Source: UBA10649 sp964597445
Lineage (GTDB): Bacteria; Actinomycetota; Actinomycetes; S36-B12
Direction: 5' to 3'
DNA length: 33,420 bases
Assembly: GCA_964597445.1 (NCBI GenBank)
Contig: CAZQXO010000022.1
Location: 1-33,420 of the forward strand
Position numbers and translations under genes: made by a program. A model generated the notes under the pieces. That model searched no databases. It worked only from the letters and a program-made list of their open reading frames with translations, and was not told where the DNA came from. Shown here in pieces: positions 7,536 to 15,047 of this stretch (position 1 is the stretch's first letter; each line of letters begins with the position of its first letter).

Positions 7536-8846
7536 CTACTGGACTCCCCAGAGGGCGGCGAACTGGTCCCTGTAGTCGGGAATGCCGATGTAGTTGCCCG
7601 ACTCGTCGAGGATGGCGTCTCCGGCGTTGGTCGTCGTGAGCAGCTGGGACGGAAGCGGACCGTCCGCGAGAGCCTCGCCGCCCAGGATCCGGGCGAACTG
7701 GTCGATGACCCGCCAGCCGAGGACCGGGACCGGAAGGGCCGTCCACGCCTGCAGTGCGGCGGCCTGCTCCGGGGTGCCCAAGGACGTGCCCGCTTCCTCG
7801 GCAGCGATCTCCTCGGCCGCGGCGGCATCGGCCGCAGGACCGGCGTCCTCCGCCGCAGCGGCGGCCTCGACCTCCTCCGCCGTGACATCCGGCAGCTCCG
7901 CGGGGGGGGTCGCCTGGAGCGTGGCGATGTCGGCAGCGCTGGCACCACGACCGATGATGACCGACGGCTCGAAGAGGAGCGCCGTGGACAGCGCGTCGGC
8001 CACGCCCGCCGAGACATCGCCCGACTGCAGCAGGGCCCAGCGCCCGAGGCTGATGCTCATGACGTCCGAGACGAAGAGCGGGACGTCTGAGAGAGCCAAC
8101 GGATCGATCGGCTGCTCGAGCACCGAGCATTCCCGGCACAAGGTGGCGAGCTGGCCGATGAACTCGATACCGAAGGTGTTGAGGGCCGGGACCGGGAGCG
8201 TGAACATCTCGACCGCAGCATCCTCTTCGGCGCCCTTGTACGCGTACACATAGGCAGCCAGGAGCCGCGCCCACTCCGTGTTCTGCGCGTCGCCGTCGAG
8301 GCTGGTGTCCTTGATGGCGCCCACGGGACCGCCGGAGCAGCCCGTGCAGATCACCGGGACACCCGCCGCCTCCGCGGCCGCAAGCCCGTCCGCGATGGCA
8401 TCGACGTAGGAGCCGGAGATGCGGATGCCCGCGGGCTCGAGGGCCAGCGCCTCCTCGAACGCAGCCGGCGCGGTCGAGACGGTGTCGGCCGGGTCGACTC
8501 CCGACACCTCCTGGTACGTCCACCCGATGGTCTCGGCCGCCTCGGCCATCGACGCACTCATGAGCGCATCGGACTCGGACCCGTCGAGGACGCTCACGAT
8601 CAGCGCCCCCGCCGCAGGAGCCGACGTCAACGGGGCATCCACCCCGATGCTCGTCGGGGCCGCGAGCGCGGCCTCCACCCCGGCGACGGCCTCGCCTCCC
8701 GCTGCCTCCTCGGCGGCCGCGTCCTCCTCGAAGACAGCCTCGGCCTCGGCATCCGGATTCCAGTTGGGATCATCGGCGGGCATGGCGCACGAGGCCAGCA
8801 CCAGTGAGGTCGCGACGAACGCCGCTGCAACGAGGGACCTGCGCAT
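7536..8846 (-). CDS. Sugar-type ABC substrate-binding lipoprotein (SBP2)
   Basis: Start taken at the ATG at 8846, since GGAAGG lies 7 bases upstream; a GTG at 8861 adds five residues. The 436-residue protein opens MRRSLVAAAFVATSLVLASC with lipobox LASC and lipidated C20, so it should be membrane-anchored. A long Ala/Glu/Asp-rich linker follows (about 25-62). The binding fold matches SBP1, including both CxxC pairs (C167/C170, C237/C240) and the closing YIGIPDYRDQFAALWGVQ. Unlike SBP1, it has an extra low-complexity Ala/Glu segment at about 310-363, just before LQAWTALPVPVLGWRVID. It has its own terminator and a TAGGACGT promoter element. The ligand is unknown; it is probably related to that of SBP1. 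Confidence 0.85.
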   Translation of the reverse strand: MRRSLVAAAFVATSLVLASCAMPADDPNWNPDAEAEAVFEEDAAAEEAAGGEAVAGVEAALAAPTSIGVDAPLTSAPAAGALIVSVLDGSESDALMSASMAEAAETIGWTYQEVSGVDPADTVSTAPAAFEEALALEPAGIRISGSYVDAIADGLAAAEAAGVPVICTGCSGGPVGAIKDTSLDGDAQNTEWARLLAAYVYAYKGAEEDAAVEMFTLPVPALNTFGIEFIGQLATLCRECSVLEQPIDPLALSDVPLFVSDVMSISLGRWALLQSGDVSAGVADALSTALLFEPSVIIGRGASAADIATLQATPPAELPDVTAEEVEAAAAAEDAGPAADAAAAEEIAAEEAGTSLGTPEQAAALQAWTALPVPVLGWRVIDQFARILGGEALADGPLPSQLLTTTNAGDAILDESGNYIGIPDYRDQFAALWGVQ

Positions 8847-8875
8847 GAATCCGCCTTCCACGATCGGGTGGGCCG

Positions 8876-8895
8876 CAATCTACATGAACGTCCTA
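8876..8895 (-). promoter_or_regulatory. TAGGACGT promoter element, site 2
   Basis: Minus strand TAGGACGTTCATGTAGATTG, 29 bases before the SBP2 ATG. TAGATT fits a -10 box. Agrees with sites 1 and 3 at every position of TAGGACGTnCAnGTA. Confidence 0.7.
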
Positions 8896-8964
8896 CATTT
8901 GTGACCCCCACGCACATTACTGTTCGATCACGCGCAGCGGGCAACCGTCCGAGCGAGCGATAGA

Positions 8965-8980
8965 CTTACTGTTCTCGACG
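8965..8980 (+). promoter_or_regulatory. Candidate promoter of the acyl-CoA dehydrogenase gene
   Basis: CTTACTGTTCTCGACG contains TACTGT as a possible -10. A related string, ATTACTGTTCGATCACG, lies 49 bases upstream (8916-8932), giving a spaced direct repeat in the divergent SBP2/acyl-CoA dehydrogenase region. Confidence 0.35.
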
Positions 8981-9027
8981 TAAGGAAAGCCCCGGATGGG
9001 GACTCCTCCCCGGACCCACGGAGTGCC

Positions 9028-10122
9028 ATGCCGACCGACCTCCCCCTCGCGACCCTCGACGCCTCCGAGATCCGGGAGCTGCGCGAGACCGTCCGCTCCG
9101 CCGCGACCGAGTCGGGGTACCCCGAGGCCGTCCGCCAGTGGGAGGGCTCGACCACCGGCCTCGACGCCGACCTGTGGCGTCTGCTCGCCGAGGAGATCGG
9201 CCTCGCCGGGGTCGGACTCCCCGACGAGGTCGGCGGACTCGGCGGCCTCGCCGAGATCCTCGTGGTCGCCGAGGAGCTGGGTGCCACCCTCGCCCCCGTT
9301 CCGTTCGTGAGCAGCACCGTCCTCGCCGGGCAGATCCTCGCGGCCTGCGGTGCTGCGGCCTCCCCCTACCTGGAGCGCATCGCCGCGGGCGAGATCGCTG
9401 CACCCGCCATCACCGACGACCGGGGGCTCTGGGATCCGGCCTCGGTCACGTGCCGACTGGCCGGGGGAGCCGTCGACGGCAGCGTGCGCTTCGTCCCCTT
9501 CGGCGCCTCCGCAGCCTTCTTCGTCGTCGCCTGCCACGACGGTGCGGGCATCAGCGTCGCCGTGGTCGACGCTGCTGACGCGAGCGTGACCCCGCTCGAC
9601 TCCCTCGACTTCTCGCGCCCGTCCGCCACTGTCTCCTTCACCTCCGCACCCGCCACCGTTGTCTGTGGAGCCGACGCAGGCGAGGCCGCCGTGACGACGG
9701 GGGTCGACCTCGCCCTGCTCGCCGTGGCCGCCGACCAGCTGGGTGGCTCCCAGCGCTGCTTCGACATGACGCTGGACTACATCAAGGTTCGCAAGCAGTT
9801 CAACCGCGAGATCGGAAGCTTCCAGGCCATCAAGCACCGGATGGCCGACGCTCTGATGCTGGTGGAGATGGCGCGCTCGGGCCTGGAGAAGGTGACCTGG
9901 GGTCCGGTCCAGGACCTCGGCGCCGAGGCGTCGGTGGCCAAGGCGTGGGGATCCGACGCCTACAACGCCGTCGCGGCGGAGGCCATCCAGCTGCACGGCG
10001 GCATCGGGTTCACGTGGGAGCACGACGCCCACCTGTTCTTCCGACGCGCGCGCTACGACGCCGCCTTCCTCGGAGATGCGACGGTCCACCGCGAGCGCGT
10101 GGCGCACCTGCTCGGCTGGTAG
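9028..10122 (+). CDS. Acyl-CoA dehydrogenase, short FadE type
   Basis: A 364-residue flavoprotein-type acyl-CoA dehydrogenase, introducing a 2,3 double bond in an acyl-CoA. The N-terminal helical domain includes GLAGVGLPDEVGGLGG, and the C-terminal helices carry YIKVRKQFNREIGSFQAIKHRMAD and the end motif QLHGGIGFTWEHDAHLFFRRA. An SD, CGGAG, is 4 bases before the ATG. The protein is shorter than homotetrameric acyl-CoA dehydrogenases, like one subunit of the heteromeric (alpha2beta2) enzymes known from actinobacterial steroid catabolism. It converges, with a 30-base spacer, on the second acyl-CoA dehydrogenase gene, its likely partner. The substrate is not determined. Confidence 0.9.
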   Translation: MPTDLPLATLDASEIRELRETVRSAATESGYPEAVRQWEGSTTGLDADLWRLLAEEIGLAGVGLPDEVGGLGGLAEILVVAEELGATLAPVPFVSSTVLAGQILAACGAAASPYLERIAAGEIAAPAITDDRGLWDPASVTCRLAGGAVDGSVRFVPFGASAAFFVVACHDGAGISVAVVDAADASVTPLDSLDFSRPSATVSFTSAPATVVCGADAGEAAVTTGVDLALLAVAADQLGGSQRCFDMTLDYIKVRKQFNREIGSFQAIKHRMADALMLVEMARSGLEKVTWGPVQDLGAEASVAKAWGSDAYNAVAAEAIQLHGGIGFTWEHDAHLFFRRARYDAAFLGDATVHRERVAHLLGW

Positions 10123-10152
10123 GCCTGCCGGCGGCGTCACGCCTCTGCGCGA

Positions 10153-11406
10153 CTAGGACTTCGCGAGGTCCTTGAAGGGTGCCTTGTCCATCCGCTGCTC
10201 GGCCGGAAGCCCGAGCACCCGCTCCGCGATGATGTTGCGCTGGATCTCGTCGGTGCCACCCGCCAAGCGGTATCCCGGCGCTCCCAGCACGTGCTCCGTC
10301 CAGGCGAACTCCCCCCACTCCCCCGTATCGGCCACCATCGCCGAGCCGAGCATGGAGGCGGCCGCGTCGCCGATCCGGACAAGGTTGTCCGACGCCAGCA
10401 GTTTGCCCAGGGACCCCGCAGGTCCGGGCTTGTCACCCGAGGCCGTCGCGCGTGCCACCTTCGCGACCATGGCCGCATGCAGCCGCGCGCGGATGTAGAC
10501 ATCGGCCAGCTGCTGCCGGACGACCGGGTCGCCGCTGATGCCGAGATGGCGAGCGAGTTCCACGAGGTCGTCCGCCGTTCCGCCCTTGCGCCGGTGACCT
10601 GACCCCGAGGACGTGCGCTCGAAGCCGAGGGTGGCCTGCGCAACCTTCCAGCCCGCATCGACGTCGCCGATGCGAAGCGTGTCCGGTACGCGCACCTGGT
10701 CGAACCACACCTCGTTGAAGCTGGAGGGTCCGCTCATCTGACGGATCGGTCGGATCTCCACGCCTTCCGCGTCCAGCGGGACGAGGAAGGCAGTGATGCC
10801 CGCCTGCTTCACCACATCGGGATTGGTGCGCGCGAGCAGGAACCCGTACTCCGCGAACTGCGCGTTGGAGCTCCAGATCTTCTGACCCGTGATGAGCCAG
10901 TCGTCGCCGTCGCGCACGGCCTTCATCGCGAGGCCGGCGAGGTCGGATCCTGCGCCCGGCTCGCTGAACAGCTGGGCACAGAGCAGATCGGTTCGCAGGA
11001 AGGCTCGGGCGAACCGCTCGCGCTGCTCCTCAGTACCGAAGACGCTGACGGCCGCGCCCACCAGGCCGGTGGTCACGGAGATGATCTCCGAGGACGGAGG
11101 GACGGCGAACTCCCGCTCCTCGTCGGCGAAGGCCACGGAGTAGACACTCGGCAGTCCGGCCCCGCCGAACTCCTCCGGGAGGGAGATGGCGCCGTAGCCG
11201 GCATCGAACCGCTGACGGCGGTACTCGCGGACGCGATCGAGGTAGGCGACCTCCTCGTCGTGCGACATCGACACGAAGATGTGCAGGCGCGGATCGCCCA
11301 CACCCCACTCGAACACCTCCTCCGTGCGCGGCGCCGCGACAGTGGCGAGCCAGGCACGTACGTCGGCACGCCAGGCTGCCAGGTGCTCCGGATCGTGGTC
11401 AGCCAC
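10153..11406 (-). CDS. Acyl-CoA dehydrogenase, FadE type (second subunit?)
   Basis: 417 residues from a GTG at 11406, one base after the thiolase stop, with AAGGGAA as SD inside the thiolase. Visible are the acyl-CoA dehydrogenase middle-domain motif LFSEPGAGSDLAGLAMKAVRDGDDWLITGQKIWSS and the C-terminal LAGGTDEIQRNIIAERVLGLP. In the latter, the position of the catalytic Glu of MCAD-type enzymes (EGT) is Gly (GGT), as in many heteromeric FadE subunits where the partner supplies the base. It is the last gene of the tightly coupled minus operon starting at 14211 and converges with the short acyl-CoA dehydrogenase at 9028. A heterotetramer of the two is inferred, not shown. Confidence 0.9.
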   Translation of the reverse strand: MADHDPEHLAAWRADVRAWLATVAAPRTEEVFEWGVGDPRLHIFVSMSHDEEVAYLDRVREYRRQRFDAGYGAISLPEEFGGAGLPSVYSVAFADEEREFAVPPSSEIISVTTGLVGAAVSVFGTEEQRERFARAFLRTDLLCAQLFSEPGAGSDLAGLAMKAVRDGDDWLITGQKIWSSNAQFAEYGFLLARTNPDVVKQAGITAFLVPLDAEGVEIRPIRQMSGPSSFNEVWFDQVRVPDTLRIGDVDAGWKVAQATLGFERTSSGSGHRRKGGTADDLVELARHLGISGDPVVRQQLADVYIRARLHAAMVAKVARATASGDKPGPAGSLGKLLASDNLVRIGDAAASMLGSAMVADTGEWGEFAWTEHVLGAPGYRLAGGTDEIQRNIIAERVLGLPAEQRMDKAPFKDLAKS

Positions 11407-11407
11407 G

Positions 11408-12571
11408 TCAGTTCCCTTCGGTCGTGAGCACCGTGCAGGCACTGATGCCCGGCGCTCCGTAGACATGCGTGAAGCCGACGGTCGGCCCCCCGGGGACCTG
11501 CAGCCCGTCTGCGCGCTCTTGCAGCTGGCGCACGATCTCGTGCACCTGGCGCAGGCCCGAGGCGCCCACGGGCTCGCCGTTGGCGAGCAGTCCGCCGTCG
11601 GTGTTGACCGGCAGGCGTCCATCGATCGCGTAGTCGCCGTCGAGATAGCCCTGCGTCTGGGCCCCATGCTCGACGAGACCCGTCTCGGCGAGGTGGATGA
11701 TCTCCGCACCGCTCTCGGTGTCCTGGAGCTGGGCGACCTGGACATCGGACGGGGAGATGCCTGCGGCGGCGAAGGCTGCCTGGGCCGCATCGATCGACGG
11801 GCTCGTGCGCTCGCGCGGCGAGAGCCAGGTCGAGAAGACCTCGAAGGACCCGGGTCGCCGTCCGCGCAGGGCCACCGATGCCAGTCGCACCGGCTTCTCG
11901 CACATGTCGAAGGCGCGTGCCCCGCGAGCCAGGATCAGCGACACCGCGCCCGCATCCGGCGAGCAGAACATGAACCGCGTCAGCGGATCGTTGATCATGT
12001 CGGCGTCCATGGCCTCGTCGACGCTGACCGGCTTGCGGCGCCAGGCATAGGGATGGTGGGACGCGTAAGAGAAGGCCTTCTCCGAGGCATAGCCCAGGGT
12101 GCGCGGATCGATGCCGTGCTCGTGCAGGTAGCGCTGGATCTTGAGGGCGAAGTAGGAGGTCGTGACCATCATCCCGGTCTGGCCGTACCAGTCACCGATC
12201 CCGTAGCGCGTCGGTGAGGCGTTGAAGGCCCCGCGCGCATGGTTGTCGTAGCCGACGACGCAGGCGAGGTCGGAGCCGTCGGCGAGCAGGGCGTTCCGGG
12301 CCGTCATGAGGGCAACCCCGCCCGTGGCGCAGCCGTTCTTGACGGTGACGAAGGGCAGGCCGGTCAGGCCCATCCGCGACACGAGGTTGTCGGGCTTCGT
12401 CTCGCCGTTGGTGCCTCCGACAGCGACGTCCACATCCGCCCAGGTGATGCCTGCATCCGCGAGTGCTCCCCGGATGGCCTGCTCGGCGAGCTCGTTGTCC
12501 TCGCCGTCGTACCGACCGAACTCGGTGCGGGCGGCGCCGACGATGTAGATGTCATCGTGCCGGGTGCTCAC
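11408..12571 (-). CDS. Ltp-type thiolase-like protein (probable CoA-thioester retro-aldolase)
   Basis: 387 residues from a GTG overlapping the DUF35 gene's stop (GTGA). Thiolase fold with the nucleophile-position cysteine C81 in VKNGCATGG. The C-terminal histidine motif of thiolases (N-x-x-GG-x4-GHP) reads NTDGGLLANGEP, with Glu333 in place of His. Loss of that His, and a DUF35 gene immediately upstream, match the lipid-transfer-protein (Ltp2) group, in which a thiolase-like chain plus a DUF35 chain cleaves a beta-hydroxyacyl-CoA by retro-aldol reaction in steroid side-chain removal. A plain acetyl-CoA acetyltransferase is less likely. The acyl chain handled here is unknown. Confidence 0.85.
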   Translation of the reverse strand: MSTRHDDIYIVGAARTEFGRYDGEDNELAEQAIRGALADAGITWADVDVAVGGTNGETKPDNLVSRMGLTGLPFVTVKNGCATGGVALMTARNALLADGSDLACVVGYDNHARGAFNASPTRYGIGDWYGQTGMMVTTSYFALKIQRYLHEHGIDPRTLGYASEKAFSYASHHPYAWRRKPVSVDEAMDADMINDPLTRFMFCSPDAGAVSLILARGARAFDMCEKPVRLASVALRGRRPGSFEVFSTWLSPRERTSPSIDAAQAAFAAAGISPSDVQVAQLQDTESGAEIIHLAETGLVEHGAQTQGYLDGDYAIDGRLPVNTDGGLLANGEPVGASGLRQVHEIVRQLQERADGLQVPGGPTVGFTHVYGAPGISACTVLTTEGN

Positions 12572-12966
12572 GGCGCCACCTCCGCCGACGCGAAGGCGAA
12601 GGTGTGCACGACCTCGTCACCGTCGGTCCACGCCCGGGCGAGCACCAGCTGGACGGGCTCGCCGATCGTCCACGTCGTACGGCCGACGAGCCAGCCCTCG
12701 ACGATGACCGGGCCCAGATCGACGTAGCCGATGCTGAACGGCGCGAAGGCATCCGTGCGGAACGGAGGCTTGGGCTCGAAGTGCTGCGTCGTCCAGGACC
12801 ACACCTCGCCGGCGGTGGGAAGCGGCACCGGGGAGACATCGACCCCCGTGCACATCGGGCAGGAGCCCATGGCCGGGAACACGTGCGCTCCGCATGCGGC
12901 GCACGCCGAGCCCTGAAGTGCGACTGGATCGAGGGACGCGAACAGGCTCTCGTCGATGACTCGCAC
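12568..12966 (-). CDS. DUF35 zinc-ribbon / OB-fold protein, partner of the Ltp-like thiolase
   Basis: A 132-residue protein from a GTG preceded by GGGAG. The zinc ribbon is complete: C22-A-A-C25 and C36-P-M-C39. An OB-fold follows, with the WSWTTQHFEPKPP strand typical of DUF35 proteins (about 67-79). In known systems this fold binds acyl-CoA and forms a complex with Ltp-type thiolase-like proteins; in ChsH2 it is fused to a hydratase, but here it stands alone. Its stop overlaps the thiolase start by four bases, arguing for co-translation of the pair. No MaoC-like hydratase gene is present in the window. Confidence 0.9.
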   Translation of the reverse strand: MRVIDESLFASLDPVALQGSACAACGAHVFPAMGSCPMCTGVDVSPVPLPTAGEVWSWTTQHFEPKPPFRTDAFAPFSIGYVDLGPVIVEGWLVGRTTWTIGEPVQLVLARAWTDGDEVVHTFAFASAEVAP

Positions 12967-12991
12967 GCGTCGCTCCCTTCGTCTCGGTCGA

Positions 12992-13999
12992 TCAGTCGGA
13001 CAGGTGGATCAATGCCTTGCCGAGATTGGCTCCATTGAGGAGCCCCTCGAGTCCGGCCCCGGCGTTCTCGATGCCCTCGACGATGGTGGCCCGATCGACG
13101 AGCTCACCGCTGGCGAGCCAACCGCTCACGCGCTGCTCGAACTCCGGACGCAGGGCCTCGAAGTCACGAACGATGAAGCCGCGGATCGTGACCCGGCGCA
13201 GGACCGTCTCGATGAGCTCCGCCATCGAGGGCTGGTCCTTGGTGCCGAAGTTCGACACGGCTCCGCACATGCTGATCCGACCATGGATCGCCATGTTGTG
13301 CAGCCCGTGGACGAGCTGCCAGCCCCCGACGTTGTCGAAGAAGAGGTCGATGCCATCCGGGAAGGCTGCGCCGAGTGCCGCACGCACATCGGCGGTGCGG
13401 TAGTCGATGACCTCGTCGAACCCGCATTCGTCCGTCAACCACGCGCACTTCTCCGGACCGCCCGCGCTGCCGACGACCCGACCGGCGCCCATGAGCCGGG
13501 CGAACTGGCCGGCCATGCTGCCGACCGCGCCCCCGGCGCCGGTGACGAACACGCTCTCGCCCGGCTGCAGGCCTCCGACCGGGAGCAGGCCCGCGTACGC
13601 GGTGAACCCGGTCTGGCCCATCGAGCTCAGCCAGGACGTGGCGGGGGCCTTCTCGAGATCGCAGACGGTCGCGCCCGCGTCGTCGATGACGGCGTACTCC
13701 CGCCAGCCGGATCGGTGCCGGACCGTGGCCCCGACCGGCAGGAGCTCGGACTCGGACTCCACGACCACGCCGATGGCGGACCCGTCGAGCGGACCGCCGA
13801 TCTCGAAGTTCGTCGTGTACTGCTTCTCCCCGGGATCCATCCGGCCCCGGGTCGACGGGTCGACGCTCATGTACTGGTTCCGCACGAGGGCCGTGCCCGG
13901 CGTCAGGTCAGGCAGGTCGATCGTTCCGAGGGTCAGCGCCTCGGCGACCTTCGTGCCCTCCGGTCGGCGGGCCAGGAGGACGGCGGTCGTCTGCTTCAC
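12992..13999 (-). CDS. NADP-dependent MDR oxidoreductase (curcumin / leukotriene B4 reductase-like)
   Basis: 335 residues from a GTG that overlaps the upstream 71-aa gene's stop by four bases. It is a medium-chain reductase without zinc ligands: the N-terminal catalytic domain has NQYMSVDPSTRGRM and the Rossmann domain has the nucleotide loop GAGGAVGSMAGQFARLMG, followed by FDEVIDYRTADVR and DLFFDNVGG. The family reduces alpha,beta double bonds of enones and alkenals with NADPH. In this operon, next to acyl-CoA dehydrogenase and an Ltp/DUF35 pair, it may reduce a ring or side-chain enone. The DUF35 gene starts 25 bases after its stop. Confidence 0.88.
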   Translation of the reverse strand: MKQTTAVLLARRPEGTKVAEALTLGTIDLPDLTPGTALVRNQYMSVDPSTRGRMDPGEKQYTTNFEIGGPLDGSAIGVVVESESELLPVGATVRHRSGWREYAVIDDAGATVCDLEKAPATSWLSSMGQTGFTAYAGLLPVGGLQPGESVFVTGAGGAVGSMAGQFARLMGAGRVVGSAGGPEKCAWLTDECGFDEVIDYRTADVRAALGAAFPDGIDLFFDNVGGWQLVHGLHNMAIHGRISMCGAVSNFGTKDQPSMAELIETVLRRVTIRGFIVRDFEALRPEFEQRVSGWLASGELVDRATIVEGIENAGAGLEGLLNGANLGKALIHLSD

Positions 14000-14211
14000 G
14001 AGTTCGCCTCGCGCAGGGCACGGGCCTCGGGAGTGCGGCCGACCCAGCCCGCCGCCTGGAGGTCGACATCCACGATCTCGCCCTCGAACCAGATTCCGTT
14101 GTCGTCGAAGATGCCGTAGCGGCCCGTCGCCGGGTCGTCCACCCGGACGAGGCCCACCTCGTTGACGGAGTAGATGAATTTGCTGATCGGGTGCTTGTAG
14201 GTCTTCGCCAT
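13996..14211 (-). CDS. 71-residue protein of unknown function
   Basis: Starts at an ATG with AAGGAG five bases upstream, a strong ribosome site, and ends in a GTGA overlap with the MDR reductase, so it is very likely translated. The sequence is MAKTYKHPISKFIYSVNEVG at the N-terminus, then a beta-rich acidic stretch including RYGIFDDNGIWFEGEIVDVD and a short helical tail. There is no signal peptide, membrane segment or cysteine. I do not recognise a family. First gene of the operon that carries the Ltp/DUF35/acyl-CoA dehydrogenase set, so it could be a small subunit or chaperone of one of those enzymes. Confidence 0.7.
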   Translation of the reverse strand: MAKTYKHPISKFIYSVNEVGLVRVDDPATGRYGIFDDNGIWFEGEIVDVDLQAAGWVGRTPEARALREANS

Positions 14212-14316
14212 GCCGACTCCTTGGACGCTCGTACAAGTCCGGGACGGCCCAAAGACTACACAACTTGATGCGGGGTACAGTAACTTTCCCGGCAGCCCCC
14301 ACTCCTGGAGACCCGC

Positions 14317-14871
14317 ATGCCGAACGCCGCGAATCCGCAGCAGTCCGCCCTCCCCTCCCGCCTCGTGCAGATCGCCTACCGCGTGCCCGACCTGGAGGCC
14401 GCGTGCCACGAGTGGGCCACCCGCGTGGGGGCTGGACCCTTCCTCTGCCGTCCGCACCTCGAGGTAACGGCCACGCACGACGGCCAGCCGGCCGTCTACG
14501 ACCACAGTGCGGCCTTCGGTCAGTGGGGTCCGGTGATGCTCGAGCTCATCCAGCTGCATGAGTGCGAGCCGGCATCCATGCGCGAGGTCCTGGAGCACGA
14601 CGCCCCCGGCCAGATGAACCATGTCGCCTGCTTCGTCGACGATCTCGAGGCCGCGAGCGCCGCACTCGTGGAGCAGGGCATGCCCCTGACGATGTCGCTC
14701 ACCTCCTCCAGCGGGATGGAGGTCCGCTTCCACGATGCCCGGCACGTGGTCGGCGGAGTCATCGAGCTCTACGTCGGCACCCCGCACCTGCAGGGCTTCT
14801 ACGACAAGGTCGCGTTGCTGGCCGAGAACTGGGACGGGTCGGACGTGGTGCGCTGGATCAGCGCCAGCTGA
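14317..14871 (+). CDS. VOC (glyoxalase/dioxygenase superfamily) protein
   Basis: 184 residues. Two betaalphabetabetabeta modules are visible: the first from RLVQIAYRVPDLEAACHEWATRVGAGPF (about 15-42), the second from MNHVACFVDDLEAASAALVEQG (about 103-124) to HVVGGVIELYVG. Metal-ligand candidates are H104 and the Glu in VIELYV; the first-module ligand position is not a histidine. Members isomerise, epimerise or cleave small molecules (methylmalonyl-CoA epimerase, glyoxalase, extradiol dioxygenase). Divergent from the Ltp operon. The last 34 bases and the stop fall within the 55-bp segment duplicated at gap 2, but the gene itself is complete. Confidence 0.85.
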   Translation: MPNAANPQQSALPSRLVQIAYRVPDLEAACHEWATRVGAGPFLCRPHLEVTATHDGQPAVYDHSAAFGQWGPVMLELIQLHECEPASMREVLEHDAPGQMNHVACFVDDLEAASAALVEQGMPLTMSLTSSSGMEVRFHDARHVVGGVIELYVGTPHLQGFYDKVALLAENWDGSDVVRWISAS

Positions 14872-14892
14872 TCCCATCGACCTGGATCAGCG
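14838..14892. repeat. 55-bp duplicated flank of gap 2, left copy
   Basis: Identical to 14993-15047 and directly bordering the N run: a contig overlap of 55 bases. It also contains a small real inverted repeat, GGATCAGC-GCCA-GCTGATCC at 14855-14874, across the stop codon. Confidence 0.95.
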
Positions 14893-14992
14893 NNNNNNNN
14901 NNNNNNNNNNNNNNNNNNNNNNNNNNNNNNNNNNNNNNNNNNNNNNNNNNNNNNNNNNNNNNNNNNNNNNNNNNNNNNNNNNNNNNNNNNNN
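14893..14992. other. Assembly gap 2 (100 N)
   Basis: Exactly 100 N. With both flanks identical over 55 bases, the contigs overlap; when merged, the VOC stop and the downstream phosphatase stop lie about 15 bases apart, convergent. Confidence 0.97.
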
Positions 14993-15047
14993 GTCGGACG
15001 TGGTGCGCTGGATCAGCGCCAGCTGATCCCATCGACCTGGATCAGCG
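14993..15047. repeat. 55-bp duplicated flank of gap 2, right copy
   Basis: Second copy of 14838-14892; repeats the VOC C-terminal codons and includes the last bases of the phosphatase gene at 15042. Not a gene duplication. Confidence 0.95.
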
